A stretch of DNA of 64,000 nt from assembly GCF_014654205.1 (NCBI RefSeq), contig NZ_BNAW01000043.1, forward strand, positions 19,498 through 83,497, written 5' to 3'. The notes below the pieces were generated by a model, which was not told where the DNA came from, did no database searches, and worked only from the letters and a program-made list of their open reading frames with translations. Positions 43,369-52,998 of the stretch are shown one piece after another. The first letter of the stretch is position 1, and each line of letters opens with the position of its first letter. Position numbers and translations under genes: made by a program. This stretch comes from Amycolatopsis bullii. Lineage in GTDB: Bacteria > Actinomycetota > Actinomycetes > Mycobacteriales > Pseudonocardiaceae.

Positions 43369-46221
43369 TTAGTACAGTTGCTCCAGCCGAGCCAGTAAGG
43401 ACGTCGAGCGGCTCTTCGTGGACCAGTCCTCCCGCAATCTTGCGTACCACCGCGCCTGCGTTTCGGTGCTCAGCCGGGAGAACAACTGGTGGAATCTTTC
43501 GAACTCGCTGGCGATCGCGGCGGCACCGTGCGATCCCACGCGGCGGTCCGCCAGGGTGCGGAAGCCGAGGGAATAGTGCGTCAGCGCGACGTCGAGCGTC
43601 TCCGAGGTGTCACCGTCGAGGTTGTCGTGCAGGATCAGGTGGCCCTGCAGCAGATCCCAGCGCGCCTCGAGATCGGTGTAGTCGTATTCCTCGATCGCCC
43701 GCTCGATGTCCGCCACGCGCGATTTGATCAGGGCACGGTAGCGCGGCTCCCGGGTGCGGGTCCAGAGCTGGTACACCAGTTCCAGGTATTCGATGAGGCT
43801 GGCCGAGACGAACCAGCCGTCGGCGACCTTCGTGGCCTCGGCGATGGACTTGTCCAGGTAGTCGAGGCCCGCTTCGGGGTCGTCGTCGCCGAAGATCCGC
43901 CCGGCCCGGTTGAGCGCGGAGGGAAACCACCTGATCGCGTAGTCGCGGCAGATCTCCAGTGAGCGCAGGATGATCTGCTTGGCCTGGGTGACGGCGTCGG
44001 GCAGCAGCTCGTAGCCGGATTCGTGGGCCTGGAAGAGGCAGATGGCCTGTTCCTGGAGGATCATCCCGATCCACGGCCAGTTACGCAGCGTCGAAAAGCA
44101 GGTCTCCGCCTGGGCGTACGATTCCCACGCCAGGGTGAACTTGCGTTCGTAGCGGTAGATTTCGCCCGAGACGCTGTGGGAGACCGCGAGCTGGTGGTCC
44201 GAACCCAGCCGCCGCCGCACGGCGATCGCGCTTTCGATGAGGTTGCGGGCGTCGTCGTACTGGCCGTGCAGCGCCTTGAGGTACGCCCAGTTCGCCTGGA
44301 TGGAGGCGAGCTCCTCCCGGTCGGCGCTCGGACGGCCCGGCCCGACGACCGCGGCGATGACCTCGTAGGCCCGCTGGTAGTACTCGTCGGCCTGCTTCCA
44401 CCGGCCGAGGTTCCTGGTGTAGTACCCGAGTTCCTTGTACGCCTGGGCCTGCCGGTGCTCGCGTTCCGGTGAGGGCAGCTCGCCCGCGTGCCGCAGGGCC
44501 AGGTCGAAGTGGTGCTTGGCCACCTCGACCTGCCCGGGGATGCCCATCCAGGCGTTGCCGCGCTCGTTGGCCAGCCGGTACCGCAGGTCGGGGTCGGCCT
44601 GCCCCTCCGGCAGCCGGTCGAGCAGCGACAGCGCAGCCCTGGACTGCGCGCTGTTGGTGAGGAACTGCGCGATCCTGATCCCGATGTCGAGGTACCGCAG
44701 CGGCATCGTGGCCAGCCAGGCGCGGAACCGCTCGATGACGACCCCGACCGCGTCCTCCAGCGGCGCGGTTTCCGACGACGGCGGCAGGAACCTTTCGAGC
44801 TCGTGGCACGCCAGCTCCTGGAAGTGCAGGTCGTGCTGGGAGGCGGCGCTGCTGAATGCGCCGAGGAACAGCTCGGTGCCGGACTCGAAGTCGCTCAGCA
44901 GCCGGTAGTAGAGCGCGGCGGTGCGCAGCTGGTCGAACTCGCGTTTCCGGATGTCCAGCTCGGCGACCCGGCGGAAGACGGCGTGGTCGGGCTCGTCGCC
45001 GGTGTCGAACACGGTGGACAGCTCGCCGACCACGGCCTCGTACTCTTCGCCGACGAGGCTCTCGTAGGCGGCGAAGGCCTTGCGCCACATCAGGTGGCGC
45101 CACGTCTCGTCCTGGTCGTGCAGCGGGACCAGCCGCAGGCACAGCTCTTCGGCGAGGGCGTCGTGCAGGGTGACGTACCGGGCGTTGGCCCGGCGGCGGA
45201 TCCACGGACGCCGGCACAGCTGCTGCCACGCCTGGTCCCAGTCTTCGGCGCCGTCGGGCAGGTCCTGGTCGTCCATCAGGAGCCGCCACACCCGCTGGTC
45301 GATGCTGTGGCGGACGACCGCGAGCCGCTTGATGGCCTCCGACCAGAAGTCGGCGCTGCGGTAGGGCGTGACCAGCCGGCGCCGGAAGGCCTCGCGCAGG
45401 GGACCGTCGCACGGCCGGCCGTCGGCCATCTCCGGGGGTGGGTCGCGTTTCTGCAGGTAGTCGACGGCGAGCGCGAGCCAGAGCGGGTGGCCCGCGGTCA
45501 GGTCGGCCAGCCGTTCCTTCTGCTCGCCGGTGAGAGCGCCCCCGAGCACGCTCGCGTCGAGGAACCCGATGGCGTCGTCGTGGCCGAAGCCGCGAAGCTC
45601 CCGCTGGACCACCGGGAGCGGGTTGCCGGGGTCGTCGAGGAGTTCGCGGATGGGGTCACGGCCGTCCCAGCCGGTCGCGGGCCGCCCCGACAGCACGAAG
45701 AGGGTGGCCGGGAGCCGGCGCATCCACTGGGTGAGCGTGATCAGCAGGTAGGTGCTGCGGATCGTCTCGACCGTGTCCAAGGTGATCACCACGGTCGCGC
45801 CGGTCTGTTCGACGAAGCCGGTGTAGCACTGCACGAACAGCTCGCGCATGCGCCGGTGGTGGCTGGCGATGGTGTCCCGGCCGATCCGGCGGGCCGAGTA
45901 CTGCGGCAGCTGGGACAGGTAGGTGAGGAAGGGGCCGAAGAAGTCCAGGCCGGGATCCAGCTCCTCGGCGACCACCCGCTGCAGGTTCTCCAGCAGCCAG
46001 AACTCCGAGTCGTCGATGTCGATCGGGGTGATCCAGTGCGTGCGGCGGTCCGGTCCGCCGAGGGCGGCCAGCGCCCGGACCATCCGGGTCTTGCCCACCC
46101 CGCCGACCCCGTAGACCAGCAGGACGCTGCTGCGGCGGCTGGAGCGGACCAGGTCCACCTGGTCCAGGAGCTCCCGCTCCTCCCGGCGCGGCACGTAGTC
46201 GGTGACGGGCGTCGGCTGCAT
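43369..46221 (-). CDS. STAND-like NTPase with C-terminal TPR-type helical repeats
   Basis: 950-aa protein. The N-terminal NTPase has Walker A GVGGVGKT (38-45), Walker B in TVVITLDTVE (Asp149) and a sensor-like LFVLSGRP. After a winged-helix-like part, residues about 400-950 are alpha-helical repeats of TPR type (for example AYKELGYYTRNLGRWKQADEYYQRAYE), a common ligand-sensing arm of STAND immune or signalling ATPases. The ATG shares one base with the upstream TIR gene's stop (TGATG), so the two proteins are made in step. There is a 73-nt gap to the radical SAM gene, with a small hairpin. Partner and ligand unknown. Confidence 0.85.
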   Translation of the reverse strand: MQPTPVTDYVPRREERELLDQVDLVRSSRRSSVLLVYGVGGVGKTRMVRALAALGGPDRRTHWITPIDIDDSEFWLLENLQRVVAEELDPGLDFFGPFLTYLSQLPQYSARRIGRDTIASHHRRMRELFVQCYTGFVEQTGATVVITLDTVETIRSTYLLITLTQWMRRLPATLFVLSGRPATGWDGRDPIRELLDDPGNPLPVVQRELRGFGHDDAIGFLDASVLGGALTGEQKERLADLTAGHPLWLALAVDYLQKRDPPPEMADGRPCDGPLREAFRRRLVTPYRSADFWSEAIKRLAVVRHSIDQRVWRLLMDDQDLPDGAEDWDQAWQQLCRRPWIRRRANARYVTLHDALAEELCLRLVPLHDQDETWRHLMWRKAFAAYESLVGEEYEAVVGELSTVFDTGDEPDHAVFRRVAELDIRKREFDQLRTAALYYRLLSDFESGTELFLGAFSSAASQHDLHFQELACHELERFLPPSSETAPLEDAVGVVIERFRAWLATMPLRYLDIGIRIAQFLTNSAQSRAALSLLDRLPEGQADPDLRYRLANERGNAWMGIPGQVEVAKHHFDLALRHAGELPSPEREHRQAQAYKELGYYTRNLGRWKQADEYYQRAYEVIAAVVGPGRPSADREELASIQANWAYLKALHGQYDDARNLIESAIAVRRRLGSDHQLAVSHSVSGEIYRYERKFTLAWESYAQAETCFSTLRNWPWIGMILQEQAICLFQAHESGYELLPDAVTQAKQIILRSLEICRDYAIRWFPSALNRAGRIFGDDDPEAGLDYLDKSIAEATKVADGWFVSASLIEYLELVYQLWTRTREPRYRALIKSRVADIERAIEEYDYTDLEARWDLLQGHLILHDNLDGDTSETLDVALTHYSLGFRTLADRRVGSHGAAAIASEFERFHQLFSRLSTETQARWYARLREDWSTKSRSTSLLARLEQLY

Positions 46222-48074
46222 CAGCCACCTCCGGAGACGGTTTCGCCGAGCGTGCGGACAACGTCGTCGAACAGGCCTTCGTACGGGCGCAGGAGCGAGG
46301 CGAACTCGAAGTCGGCACCGAGCTTCTGCATGACGTAGCGGCTGAACTCCGCCGGGCTGAACCGCTCCGGCCGACGGAACGCCGTCGCCAGCTCGACCGT
46401 GGCGGCCAGCAGCTTCGGCCGCAGGTCCTGGTGCTCCTCCAGGCGGAGCTTCGTGGTTTCGTGCCACAGGCACTCGATCAGCACGACGCCCTGTTCGACA
46501 CCGGCGGGGGTCACCGCCCACTTCTCGTAGAAGTCCCGTGCCGCCACGTGCGCTCGGAGCCGCGCCGGCGTGTCCGGGTGGTAGTACCGGTACAGCAGCC
46601 GCCGGATCGGCGGGTTGAGCACCTGCCACAGCTCTTCGGACGGGCTCGCCAGCAGCGCGGTCCGGCTCATCGCCTCCCACAGCCCGGTTTCGTCCCACCC
46701 CGCCGCCCGCAGCGCGTCCGCGAGCTCGGCGTCGTGCTCGATGTGGTGACGCAGGTGGGACTGCGTGAAGATGCGGTAGGGCACGATCGCCCGCAACGTC
46801 AGCTCGAGGGCCGTCTTGCGGTCGGAGAGCCGGTCGCCGCCGAAGGGCAGGAGGCTGTCCGCGGCGAGCAGGTCTTCGCTGATGTACGGGCGGGCGACGG
46901 TGTCGAAGACGCCCTGGTGGCCGTTCTCGCAGTCGGTGAGCCGCATGAACGCCGTCTCCTCCGCCCACCGCAGGCCCTTGACCAGCAGGGCGGGCAGGCC
47001 CTCGCTGAGCTGGTGGAGCCCTTCGGCCCAGCGGTTCAGCCGGTCGGCGCCGAAGCTGCGCTTGAACTCGTGCAGGGCCTGCCGGACGACGCTCACCGTG
47101 AACTCGGTCAGCGGGAGGGACTGGAAGAGCACCGACGAACCACCCGAACTGCGGAAACCCTGCCATTCGTCCTGGCGGCGCGTGCCGACCACCACGCTCA
47201 TCCGCGTGTTCTCGTTGCCGCTATCGCCGACGAGCTCGTAGATCTCCGTCAGCTCCCGGCGCAGCTGGTGCGCGGCCGGCTGTTCCAGCAGCTCGGCGCT
47301 GTCGAGCAGGAAGAGCTGACGGCACGAGCGGTTGCTGACGGCCGCCGCGGCCCGGTAGCGGTCCTCCTCGGTGAAGGGACCGGCGGGCTCGGCCACGTCC
47401 AGGAGCTGGCATAGCACCTTGGCCCAGTCGGCGCGGTGGCCGGCCGGGAGGTTGCGCAGGTCGATCAGCCGGGCCCGCCAGTCGCCTTCCTTGAGCTCCC
47501 ACAGCAGCCGGTGGAGGAACCACGACTTCCCCATGCGCGGCGGCGAAACGACGAGCCAGAAGTCGTCCGTTCCGGTGGTGCCCAGCGTGGTGCGGATGCG
47601 CGTGAGCTCGTCGGTGCGGTTGCGGAAGACGTTGGGCGGCGTGCCGTTGGTGCCGCTTTCGGCGGGCGCCGGCCGGTCCCGTTCCAGCACGGCCAGCGCC
47701 CGGCCCAGCTTGCGGTCGTCGACCGGCTCCTTCAGGTCGGCCCAGGCGTAGGTCCGCAGGAACCCGGTCCCGTCGATCTTCGTCGGGGCGACTTCGAAGA
47801 CGTAAACGAATTGCCGCTTCAGCTGTTCTTCGCGGTGGAAAGCCACATCGCGTTCCCGGGCACACCACGTCGAAGCGAGACCGGCCGGGGAAATCAGGGC
47901 GACGAAGATGTCGGCGATTTCGATTTCGGTCTGGAGCCGCTCGACGAACCGTTCGGCCTGGTTTTCGGGATCCTCCCAGCGGAAGACTTCGAGACCCGAG
48001 GCACGCAACCGGTCGGCGACCCGGCCGGCGACCGCGGCGTCCGCCTCGGTGTAGCTGAGGAAGACACGGGTCAC
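46221..48074 (-). CDS. TIR-domain NTPase
   Basis: 617-aa protein. Residues 1-130 form a TIR domain: VFLSYTEADAAVAGRVADRL at strand A, and WCARE (70-74) with Glu74 at the position of the catalytic glutamate of NAD-cleaving TIRs. A P-loop ATPase follows (SPPRMGKS, 177-184, lacking the first glycine of a standard Walker A; Walker B QLFLLDSAE at 253-261) and then a roughly 300-residue helical C-terminus. Bacterial TIR-NTPases commonly act as defence sensors or effectors. The GTG at 48074 is supported by GGGAG 6 nt upstream. First gene of the cassette. Confidence 0.87.
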   Translation of the reverse strand: MTRVFLSYTEADAAVAGRVADRLRASGLEVFRWEDPENQAERFVERLQTEIEIADIFVALISPAGLASTWCARERDVAFHREEQLKRQFVYVFEVAPTKIDGTGFLRTYAWADLKEPVDDRKLGRALAVLERDRPAPAESGTNGTPPNVFRNRTDELTRIRTTLGTTGTDDFWLVVSPPRMGKSWFLHRLLWELKEGDWRARLIDLRNLPAGHRADWAKVLCQLLDVAEPAGPFTEEDRYRAAAAVSNRSCRQLFLLDSAELLEQPAAHQLRRELTEIYELVGDSGNENTRMSVVVGTRRQDEWQGFRSSGGSSVLFQSLPLTEFTVSVVRQALHEFKRSFGADRLNRWAEGLHQLSEGLPALLVKGLRWAEETAFMRLTDCENGHQGVFDTVARPYISEDLLAADSLLPFGGDRLSDRKTALELTLRAIVPYRIFTQSHLRHHIEHDAELADALRAAGWDETGLWEAMSRTALLASPSEELWQVLNPPIRRLLYRYYHPDTPARLRAHVAARDFYEKWAVTPAGVEQGVVLIECLWHETTKLRLEEHQDLRPKLLAATVELATAFRRPERFSPAEFSRYVMQKLGADFEFASLLRPYEGLFDDVVRTLGETVSGGG

Positions 48075-48180
48075 CGGCTGCTCCCGGCCCTCTGGTCGCC
48101 CGCCCTCGCCGTCGCCACCGTACCTCCCTCTTCGCGGATGACCCACGCCCGCGCCGCCCCACGAAGTCGCGCGCGGGGTG

Positions 48181-48205
48181 TTCCACGTTACCGAAGGGAA
48201 CCGTT
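48181..48205. repeat. Short relative of dispersed element B
   Basis: TTCCACGTTACCGAAGGGAACCG in the 196-bp gap between the TIR gene and the HrpB gene resembles the middle of the copy at 39545 (TTCCACGCTACCGGAGGGCACCG), with 4 differences. The remainder of the gap holds no gene that I can support. Confidence 0.35.
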
Positions 48206-48270
48206 TCGATACAGTGCGGGAATGCGGCCGAGGTCCGCGAAGATCGATTACGGCCCGGCAATTCCGGGGA

Positions 48271-50655
48271 TCAGCCGCGGCGGCGGGTGTGCCGGGTCGG
48301 GACGGCGGCGGCCGGGTCCTCCGGCCAGGGGTGCTTCGGGTAGCGGCCGCGCAGGTCGGCCCGCACGGCCGGGTAGCCGGACGTCCAGAAGGACGCCAGG
48401 TCGGCGGTGATCGCGGCCGGGCGGCCGGCGGGCGAGAGCAGGTGCAGCACCACCGGGACGCCGGCGAGCACCGGGGTTTCGGTCCAGCCGAAGGTCTCCT
48501 GCAGCTTGACGGCCAGGACGGGCTGGTCACCGCGGTAGTCGACGCGGACGTGCGACCCCGACGGCACTTCGAGGCGGTCCGGGGCGAGGTCGTCGAGTTT
48601 CGCCGCTTCCGGCCAGGGGAGAAGGGCCTTCAGGGCGGTGCCCGCGTTGATCGCCGCCAGGTCGGCCCTCCGGCGGGCGGCCCCGAGGTCCAGCCAGCTG
48701 TCCACATCGGACAGCAGGGCGGCGTCGTCGACCGGGGGCCACGGCGGGCCGAGGACGCGGTGCAGGAACGCCATCCGTTCGCGCAGGCGGGTCGCGTCCT
48801 GGCTCCACTTGAGCAGGCCGAGTCCCTCCGACTTCAGGCCGGCGACGAGGGCGTCGCGGACATCGGCTTCGCGCAGCGGTTTCTCGGACAGCACGATGGC
48901 GCCGAGCTTGCGGACCCGCCGGGCGACCACATCGCCGTCCCAGGTGACTTCGTCCACTTCGGACACTGTGCCGGCGCGGACCGCCAGTGCTTCGTCGGCG
49001 GCCGCGGCGAGGCGGATGGTGCCGTGGACGCGGCCGGGATCGCGGGTGGCTTCGGCGATGGCCAGCCACTCGGCGTCGAGGCCGCTGCCGGGCGGCAGTT
49101 CGGCGGCGGTGCCGCCGGCCATGAGGTAGACGGGCGCGCCGCCGGGCCGCCGCTTGGCGAGCCGCTCGGGGTGGGCCAAGGCGACGACGAGGGCGGGATC
49201 GGGCTTTCCCGTACCGGTGACGAGCTTGGCGAGGCGGTCGGCCTCCCGCTTCCAGCGGCGCGCGCCCTCGTCGCCCGCCGAGCGCAGGCGGCGCAGCTCC
49301 GCGGCCACGTCCGTCAGCGTTCCGCCGGCATCGAGCAGCGCCACCACTTCGGCGGCGTTCCGCGCGCCCACTTCCGAAGCCCCGTCCAGCAACGCCCGCG
49401 CCAGCCGGGGGTGCAGGCCCAGCTCCGCCATCCGGCGCCCGCGCGGGGTCACCGCTCCCGCGGGGTCCGTCGCGCCCAGCGTCACCAGCAGTGCCCGGGC
49501 CGCCGCCAGCGCGCCTTCGCCCGGCGGGTCCCACCAGGCCAGCCCGCTGCCGTCCGGCGTCGACCAGCAGGCCAGCTCCAGGGCCAGCCGGGCCAGCTCG
49601 GCCGTGCGGATCTCCGGCTCCGGGTACGCCGGGAGCGTCGCCTGCTCGTGCTCGGCCCAGCAGCGGTACGCCCGCCCCGGCGCCTCGCGCCCCGCACGGC
49701 CGGATCGCTGCGCGGCCACCGCGGCCGAAACCCGCACCGTCGCCAGGCCCGGCAGGCCGCGCCGGTGGTCGACCCGCGGCACGCGCGCCAGTCCCGAGTC
49801 CACCACCGCGCGCACGCCCGGCACCGTCAGGCTCGACTCCGCCACCGCCGTCGCCAGCACCACCCGGCGCCGGTCGCGCGGCCGCAGCGCGTCGTCCTGG
49901 TGCGCCGCGGACAAGCGGCCGTGCAGCGGCAGCACGTCCACAGCGTCCAATTCGGACTGCCGCAGCAGTCCCGCAGTGCGGGCGATCTCCGCGGCGCCGG
50001 GCAGGAACGCCAGCACATCGCCGTCGCCGTCGGACAACGCCGTCCGCACCGCCCGCGCGACACAGGCCTCGATGCGTTCTCCGCGCGCGGGCGGGACGTA
50101 CGAGAACTCCACCGGGTAGGTCCGGGCCGTGGCCGTCACCACCGGGGCGTCGCCGAGCAGGGCCGCGAGCCGCCCGGACGCGACCGTCGCCGACGTCGCC
50201 AGCAGCCGCAGGTCTTCGCGCAGCCCGGCCCGGACGTCCAGGAGCAGCGCGAGCAGCAGGTCCGCGTCCAGGTGCCGCTCGTGGCACTCGTCGAGCAGCA
50301 CCGTCGAGACGCCCGGCAGTTCCGGGTCGCCCTGCACGCGCCGCACCAGCAGCCCCGACGTCACGACCTCGATGCGGGTCCGCGCGGACACCTTCCGGTC
50401 GCCGCGCACGGCGTACCCGACGGTCTCGCCGACCGGTTCGCCCAGCAGCGCGGCCATCCGCGCCGCCGCCGCGCGGGCCGCCAGCCGCCGCGGCTCGGCC
50501 ACCACGACCCGGCCGCCGTCCTCCGCCAGCGCGAGCGGGACCAGCGTCGTCTTCCCCGTGCCGGGCGGCGCCACGAGCACCGCGGCACCGCGGGCGTCCA
50601 GCGCGGCGACGACGTCGGGCAGCACGGACCGGACCGGCAGGTCGGGCAGCTTCAC
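48271..50655 (-). CDS. hrpB: ATP-dependent helicase HrpB
   Basis: 794-aa DEAH-type helicase. P-loop APPGTGKTTLVPL (GTGKT at 32-36), DEAH box variant LLDECHERHLDAD, motif III ATSAT, and motif VI AAQRSGRAGREAPG are in order, followed by the HA2/OB and HrpB-specific C-terminal domain with LKWSQDATRLRERMAFL. The family's cellular role is poorly defined (RNA metabolism is suspected). GTG 50655 overlaps the stop of the upstream solute-binding lipoprotein gene (GTGA), an odd partner. Confidence 0.94.
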   Translation of the reverse strand: MKLPDLPVRSVLPDVVAALDARGAAVLVAPPGTGKTTLVPLALAEDGGRVVVAEPRRLAARAAAARMAALLGEPVGETVGYAVRGDRKVSARTRIEVVTSGLLVRRVQGDPELPGVSTVLLDECHERHLDADLLLALLLDVRAGLREDLRLLATSATVASGRLAALLGDAPVVTATARTYPVEFSYVPPARGERIEACVARAVRTALSDGDGDVLAFLPGAAEIARTAGLLRQSELDAVDVLPLHGRLSAAHQDDALRPRDRRRVVLATAVAESSLTVPGVRAVVDSGLARVPRVDHRRGLPGLATVRVSAAVAAQRSGRAGREAPGRAYRCWAEHEQATLPAYPEPEIRTAELARLALELACWSTPDGSGLAWWDPPGEGALAAARALLVTLGATDPAGAVTPRGRRMAELGLHPRLARALLDGASEVGARNAAEVVALLDAGGTLTDVAAELRRLRSAGDEGARRWKREADRLAKLVTGTGKPDPALVVALAHPERLAKRRPGGAPVYLMAGGTAAELPPGSGLDAEWLAIAEATRDPGRVHGTIRLAAAADEALAVRAGTVSEVDEVTWDGDVVARRVRKLGAIVLSEKPLREADVRDALVAGLKSEGLGLLKWSQDATRLRERMAFLHRVLGPPWPPVDDAALLSDVDSWLDLGAARRRADLAAINAGTALKALLPWPEAAKLDDLAPDRLEVPSGSHVRVDYRGDQPVLAVKLQETFGWTETPVLAGVPVVLHLLSPAGRPAAITADLASFWTSGYPAVRADLRGRYPKHPWPEDPAAAVPTRHTRRRG

Positions 50656-51482
50656 TTCGACGTGACCTCGGGGGGCGGGGGCAGCGGGTAGCCGGACGGG
50701 CCGATGTTCGCGTTGAGCGAGCGTAGCCATTCGCCGGAGGAGATCATCTTCCGGATCGCGTCGTCGACCGCGGACACCCCCTGCGTGTCGTCCTTGCGCA
50801 GGCCGATGCCGTAGCTCTCCTTCGAGAACGGCTTCCCGACGATCTTCAGCAGCTCCGGGTCGCGGGCGACGTAACCGGCCAGGATCACCGCGTCGGTGGT
50901 CACCGCGTCGATCTGCCCGGCGAGCAGGGCGGTCACGCAGTCGGAGTACCGCGGGTACTCGACCAGCTGGACGGCCTGGGCGTACTTGTCCTTCACCTGC
51001 TGCGCCGGTGTCGATCCGGTGACCGAGCACAGCCGGCGGCCGTTGAGCGCCTCCGGCCCGGCGATGTCGGCCGACGTCCGCCGCACCAGCAGGTCCTGGC
51101 CGGTGGTGAAGTACGGGCCGGCGAACGACACGACCTGCTTGCGCTTGTCGGTGATCGAATAGCTCGCCACGACCAGGTCGACGGCGCCGGAGGTGAGGTC
51201 CGTCTCCCGCGTCGCCGACGTCGTCTCGCGCCAGGTGATGTCCTTCGCGGGGACGCCGAGCTCACTCGCGACGAAAGTCGCGACATCGACGTCGAACCCG
51301 ACGAACCGGCCGTCGATGGTGTGCTCCGAGAGCCCCGGCGCGTCGAACCGGATGCCGATGGTCAGGTGATCCGTGGCACTCGCCCGGGTGACGAGCGAGT
51401 CGCTCGGCGACACGTGCTTCGGGCCGCACGCCGACGCGGTGACCAGCAGCAACGCCGAGCCGAGGAGCGTGCGCCACCGCAT
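50652..51482 (-). CDS. ABC transporter solute-binding lipoprotein (glutamate/polar amino-acid type)
   Basis: 276-aa extracytoplasmic binding protein (SBP family 3). Lipoprotein signal with lipobox TASAC, so Cys19 is the lipidated residue. The fold signature FRFDAPGLS...RFVGFDVDVATFVASELG and the later VDLVVASYSITDKRKQVVSFAGPY are typical of GluB-like glutamate-binding proteins. No permease or ATPase is adjacent. ATG at 51482 with GGAG 7 nt upstream. Coupled to hrpB by GTGA. Confidence 0.88.
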   Translation of the reverse strand: MRWRTLLGSALLLVTASACGPKHVSPSDSLVTRASATDHLTIGIRFDAPGLSEHTIDGRFVGFDVDVATFVASELGVPAKDITWRETTSATRETDLTSGAVDLVVASYSITDKRKQVVSFAGPYFTTGQDLLVRRTSADIAGPEALNGRRLCSVTGSTPAQQVKDKYAQAVQLVEYPRYSDCVTALLAGQIDAVTTDAVILAGYVARDPELLKIVGKPFSKESYGIGLRKDDTQGVSAVDDAIRKMISSGEWLRSLNANIGPSGYPLPPPPEVTSK

Positions 51483-51536
51483 CCGGCCGCTCCCTCCGCT
51501 GCTGTCCTGCCTCACGTTGTTCTCAGGTCCCCCCGT

Positions 51537-51542
51537 TAGCCT
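51537..51542 (+). promoter_or_regulatory. -10 box of the MauE/DsbA operon (leaderless)
   Basis: TAGCCT ends 6 nt before the GTG at 51549. Confidence 0.4.
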
Positions 51543-51548
51543 AAGTGC

Positions 51549-52076
51549 GTGGTGCGACCGTCCCAACCCGTGCTGAACACCGTCGGCACGCTCGCCCGGC
51601 TCGGGCTGGCGGCCGTCTGGCTGGTTTCCGGTGCGCTCAAGCTGGCGGATCCCGGCCAGACGCTGATCGCCGTGCAGGCGTACGAGGTGCTGCCGGACGC
51701 ACTCGAAAACGTGGTGGCCATCGCGCTGCCGCTCGTCGAACTCGTGCTCGGGCTGCTGCTGCTCGCGGGCCTGGCGACCCGGTGGGCCGCCGCGGCCGCG
51801 CTGGGGCTGCTGCTCGTGCTCATCGCCGGGATCGCCCAGTCGTGGGCGCGCGGCCTGAGCATCGACTGCGGGTGCTTCGGCGGGGGCGGGCACGTGGCGG
51901 CGGGGCAGACCGAGTACCCGCAGGAGATCCTCCGCGACACGGGGTTCGCGCTGCTGGCCGTCTGGCTGCTGGCGCGCCCGCGCACCTGGCTGTCCCTCGA
52001 CGGCTGGCTGGCGCGAGGTCGCGGGAACTCGGGCGAACCCGGGCACGACTACTCGGGTATCGCGGAAGGGAACTGA
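51549..52076 (+). CDS. MauE/DoxX-family membrane protein
   Basis: 175-aa protein with four membrane segments (about 13-33, 55-80, 84-100 and 128-143) and an extracytoplasmic CGC motif (SIDCGCFGGGGHV) that suggests thiol chemistry. It resembles MauE/DoxX proteins that pair with DsbA-like thioredoxins. GTG codons at 51549 and 51552 are both possible starts. The DsbA-like gene begins 6 nt after its stop, so the two probably act as an electron-transfer pair for disulfide formation in exported proteins. Confidence 0.88.
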   Translation: MVRPSQPVLNTVGTLARLGLAAVWLVSGALKLADPGQTLIAVQAYEVLPDALENVVAIALPLVELVLGLLLLAGLATRWAAAAALGLLLVLIAGIAQSWARGLSIDCGCFGGGGHVAAGQTEYPQEILRDTGFALLAVWLLARPRTWLSLDGWLARGRGNSGEPGHDYSGIAEGN

Positions 52077-52082
52077 TACACA

Positions 52083-52889
52083 GTGGGTGGAGCTGAGCGG
52101 ACCGCTCGGAAGCGCCGTCAGGCGGCGCAGGCCGGTTCGAACGTGGTCGCGCAGGCCAGGGGGGCCTCCGGCGACCGGCGGAAGTGGATCATCGGGATCG
52201 GGGCCGTGGTCGTCGTGGTCCTGCTCGTGATCGGCGGGGTGATCTGGACGATCTCGGACCGGAACAAGACCGAGGGCCAGACCATCGACGCCGGCAAGTC
52301 GTCGAGCGCGCTGGCGGGCGACGTCACGCAGAAGCGCGACGGCGTGGTCGTCACCGTCGGCAAGGCCGGCGCCAAGGCCACGATCGACGTCTACGCGGAC
52401 TTCCTCTGCCCGATCTGCGGCGAGTTCGAGAAGCAGTACAAGGGCCAGATCGAGCAGGCGATCAACGACGGCAAGCTGCAGGTGCGCTACCACATGGTGC
52501 CGCTGCTCAACCAGCGTTCCAGCCCGCCGGGCTACTCGCTCGACTCGGCGAACGCGGCGCTGGCCGCGGCCGACGCCGGCAAGTTCCTCCAGTTCCACGA
52601 CGCGCTGTTCGCCAACCAGCCCGAGGAGGGCAAGCGCGGCTACGACAAGGCGCAGCTGATCGAGCTCGGCAAGAACGTCGGGATCACCGATCCGGCGTTC
52701 GCGCAGACCGTCAACGCCGGCACCTACGACCAGCAGCTGAACACGGCGTTCCAGCAGATCGAGAACGACCCGAAGCTGGCGCAGGACTTCGGCGGCGGGC
52801 AGACCGGGTTCGGCACGCCGACGGTCACCGCGAACGGCTCGATCGTGTCCTGGCAGGACCCGTCCTGGCTCGCCAAGGTCACCGGCTGA
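52083..52889 (+). CDS. Membrane-anchored DsbA-like thioredoxin-fold oxidoreductase
   Basis: 268-aa protein. A basic N-terminus (AERTARKRRQAAQ) is followed by one membrane anchor (about 35-58) and an extracytoplasmic DsbA-like domain with active site Cys109-Pro-Ile-Cys112 (VYADFLCPICGEFEKQY) and the cis-Pro region GFGTPTVTANGS. Actinobacterial homologues of this type (near Rv2969c) form disulfides in secreted proteins. GTG at 52083. Confidence 0.92.
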   Translation: MGGAERTARKRRQAAQAGSNVVAQARGASGDRRKWIIGIGAVVVVVLLVIGGVIWTISDRNKTEGQTIDAGKSSSALAGDVTQKRDGVVVTVGKAGAKATIDVYADFLCPICGEFEKQYKGQIEQAINDGKLQVRYHMVPLLNQRSSPPGYSLDSANAALAAADAGKFLQFHDALFANQPEEGKRGYDKAQLIELGKNVGITDPAFAQTVNAGTYDQQLNTAFQQIENDPKLAQDFGGGQTGFGTPTVTANGSIVSWQDPSWLAKVTG

Positions 52890-52998
52890 CTCCGGGCAAT
52901 TCGCCCACCCGGGTGCGGACTCTGGACTAGGCTGATTCCGCACCAGGGGAACCGGGGGTGCCGCGTGCGCGTCGCACCTCCGGTGACAGGGAGGGCCA

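Noticed and set aside
41387..48074. Calling the radical SAM/TIR locus a known FxSxx-COOH (Fxs) system
   Set aside because: No small protein ending in FxSxx is present, and the enzyme's core CNLKCPYCY region differs from the FxsB signature I know. Similar theme, but not demonstrably the same system.
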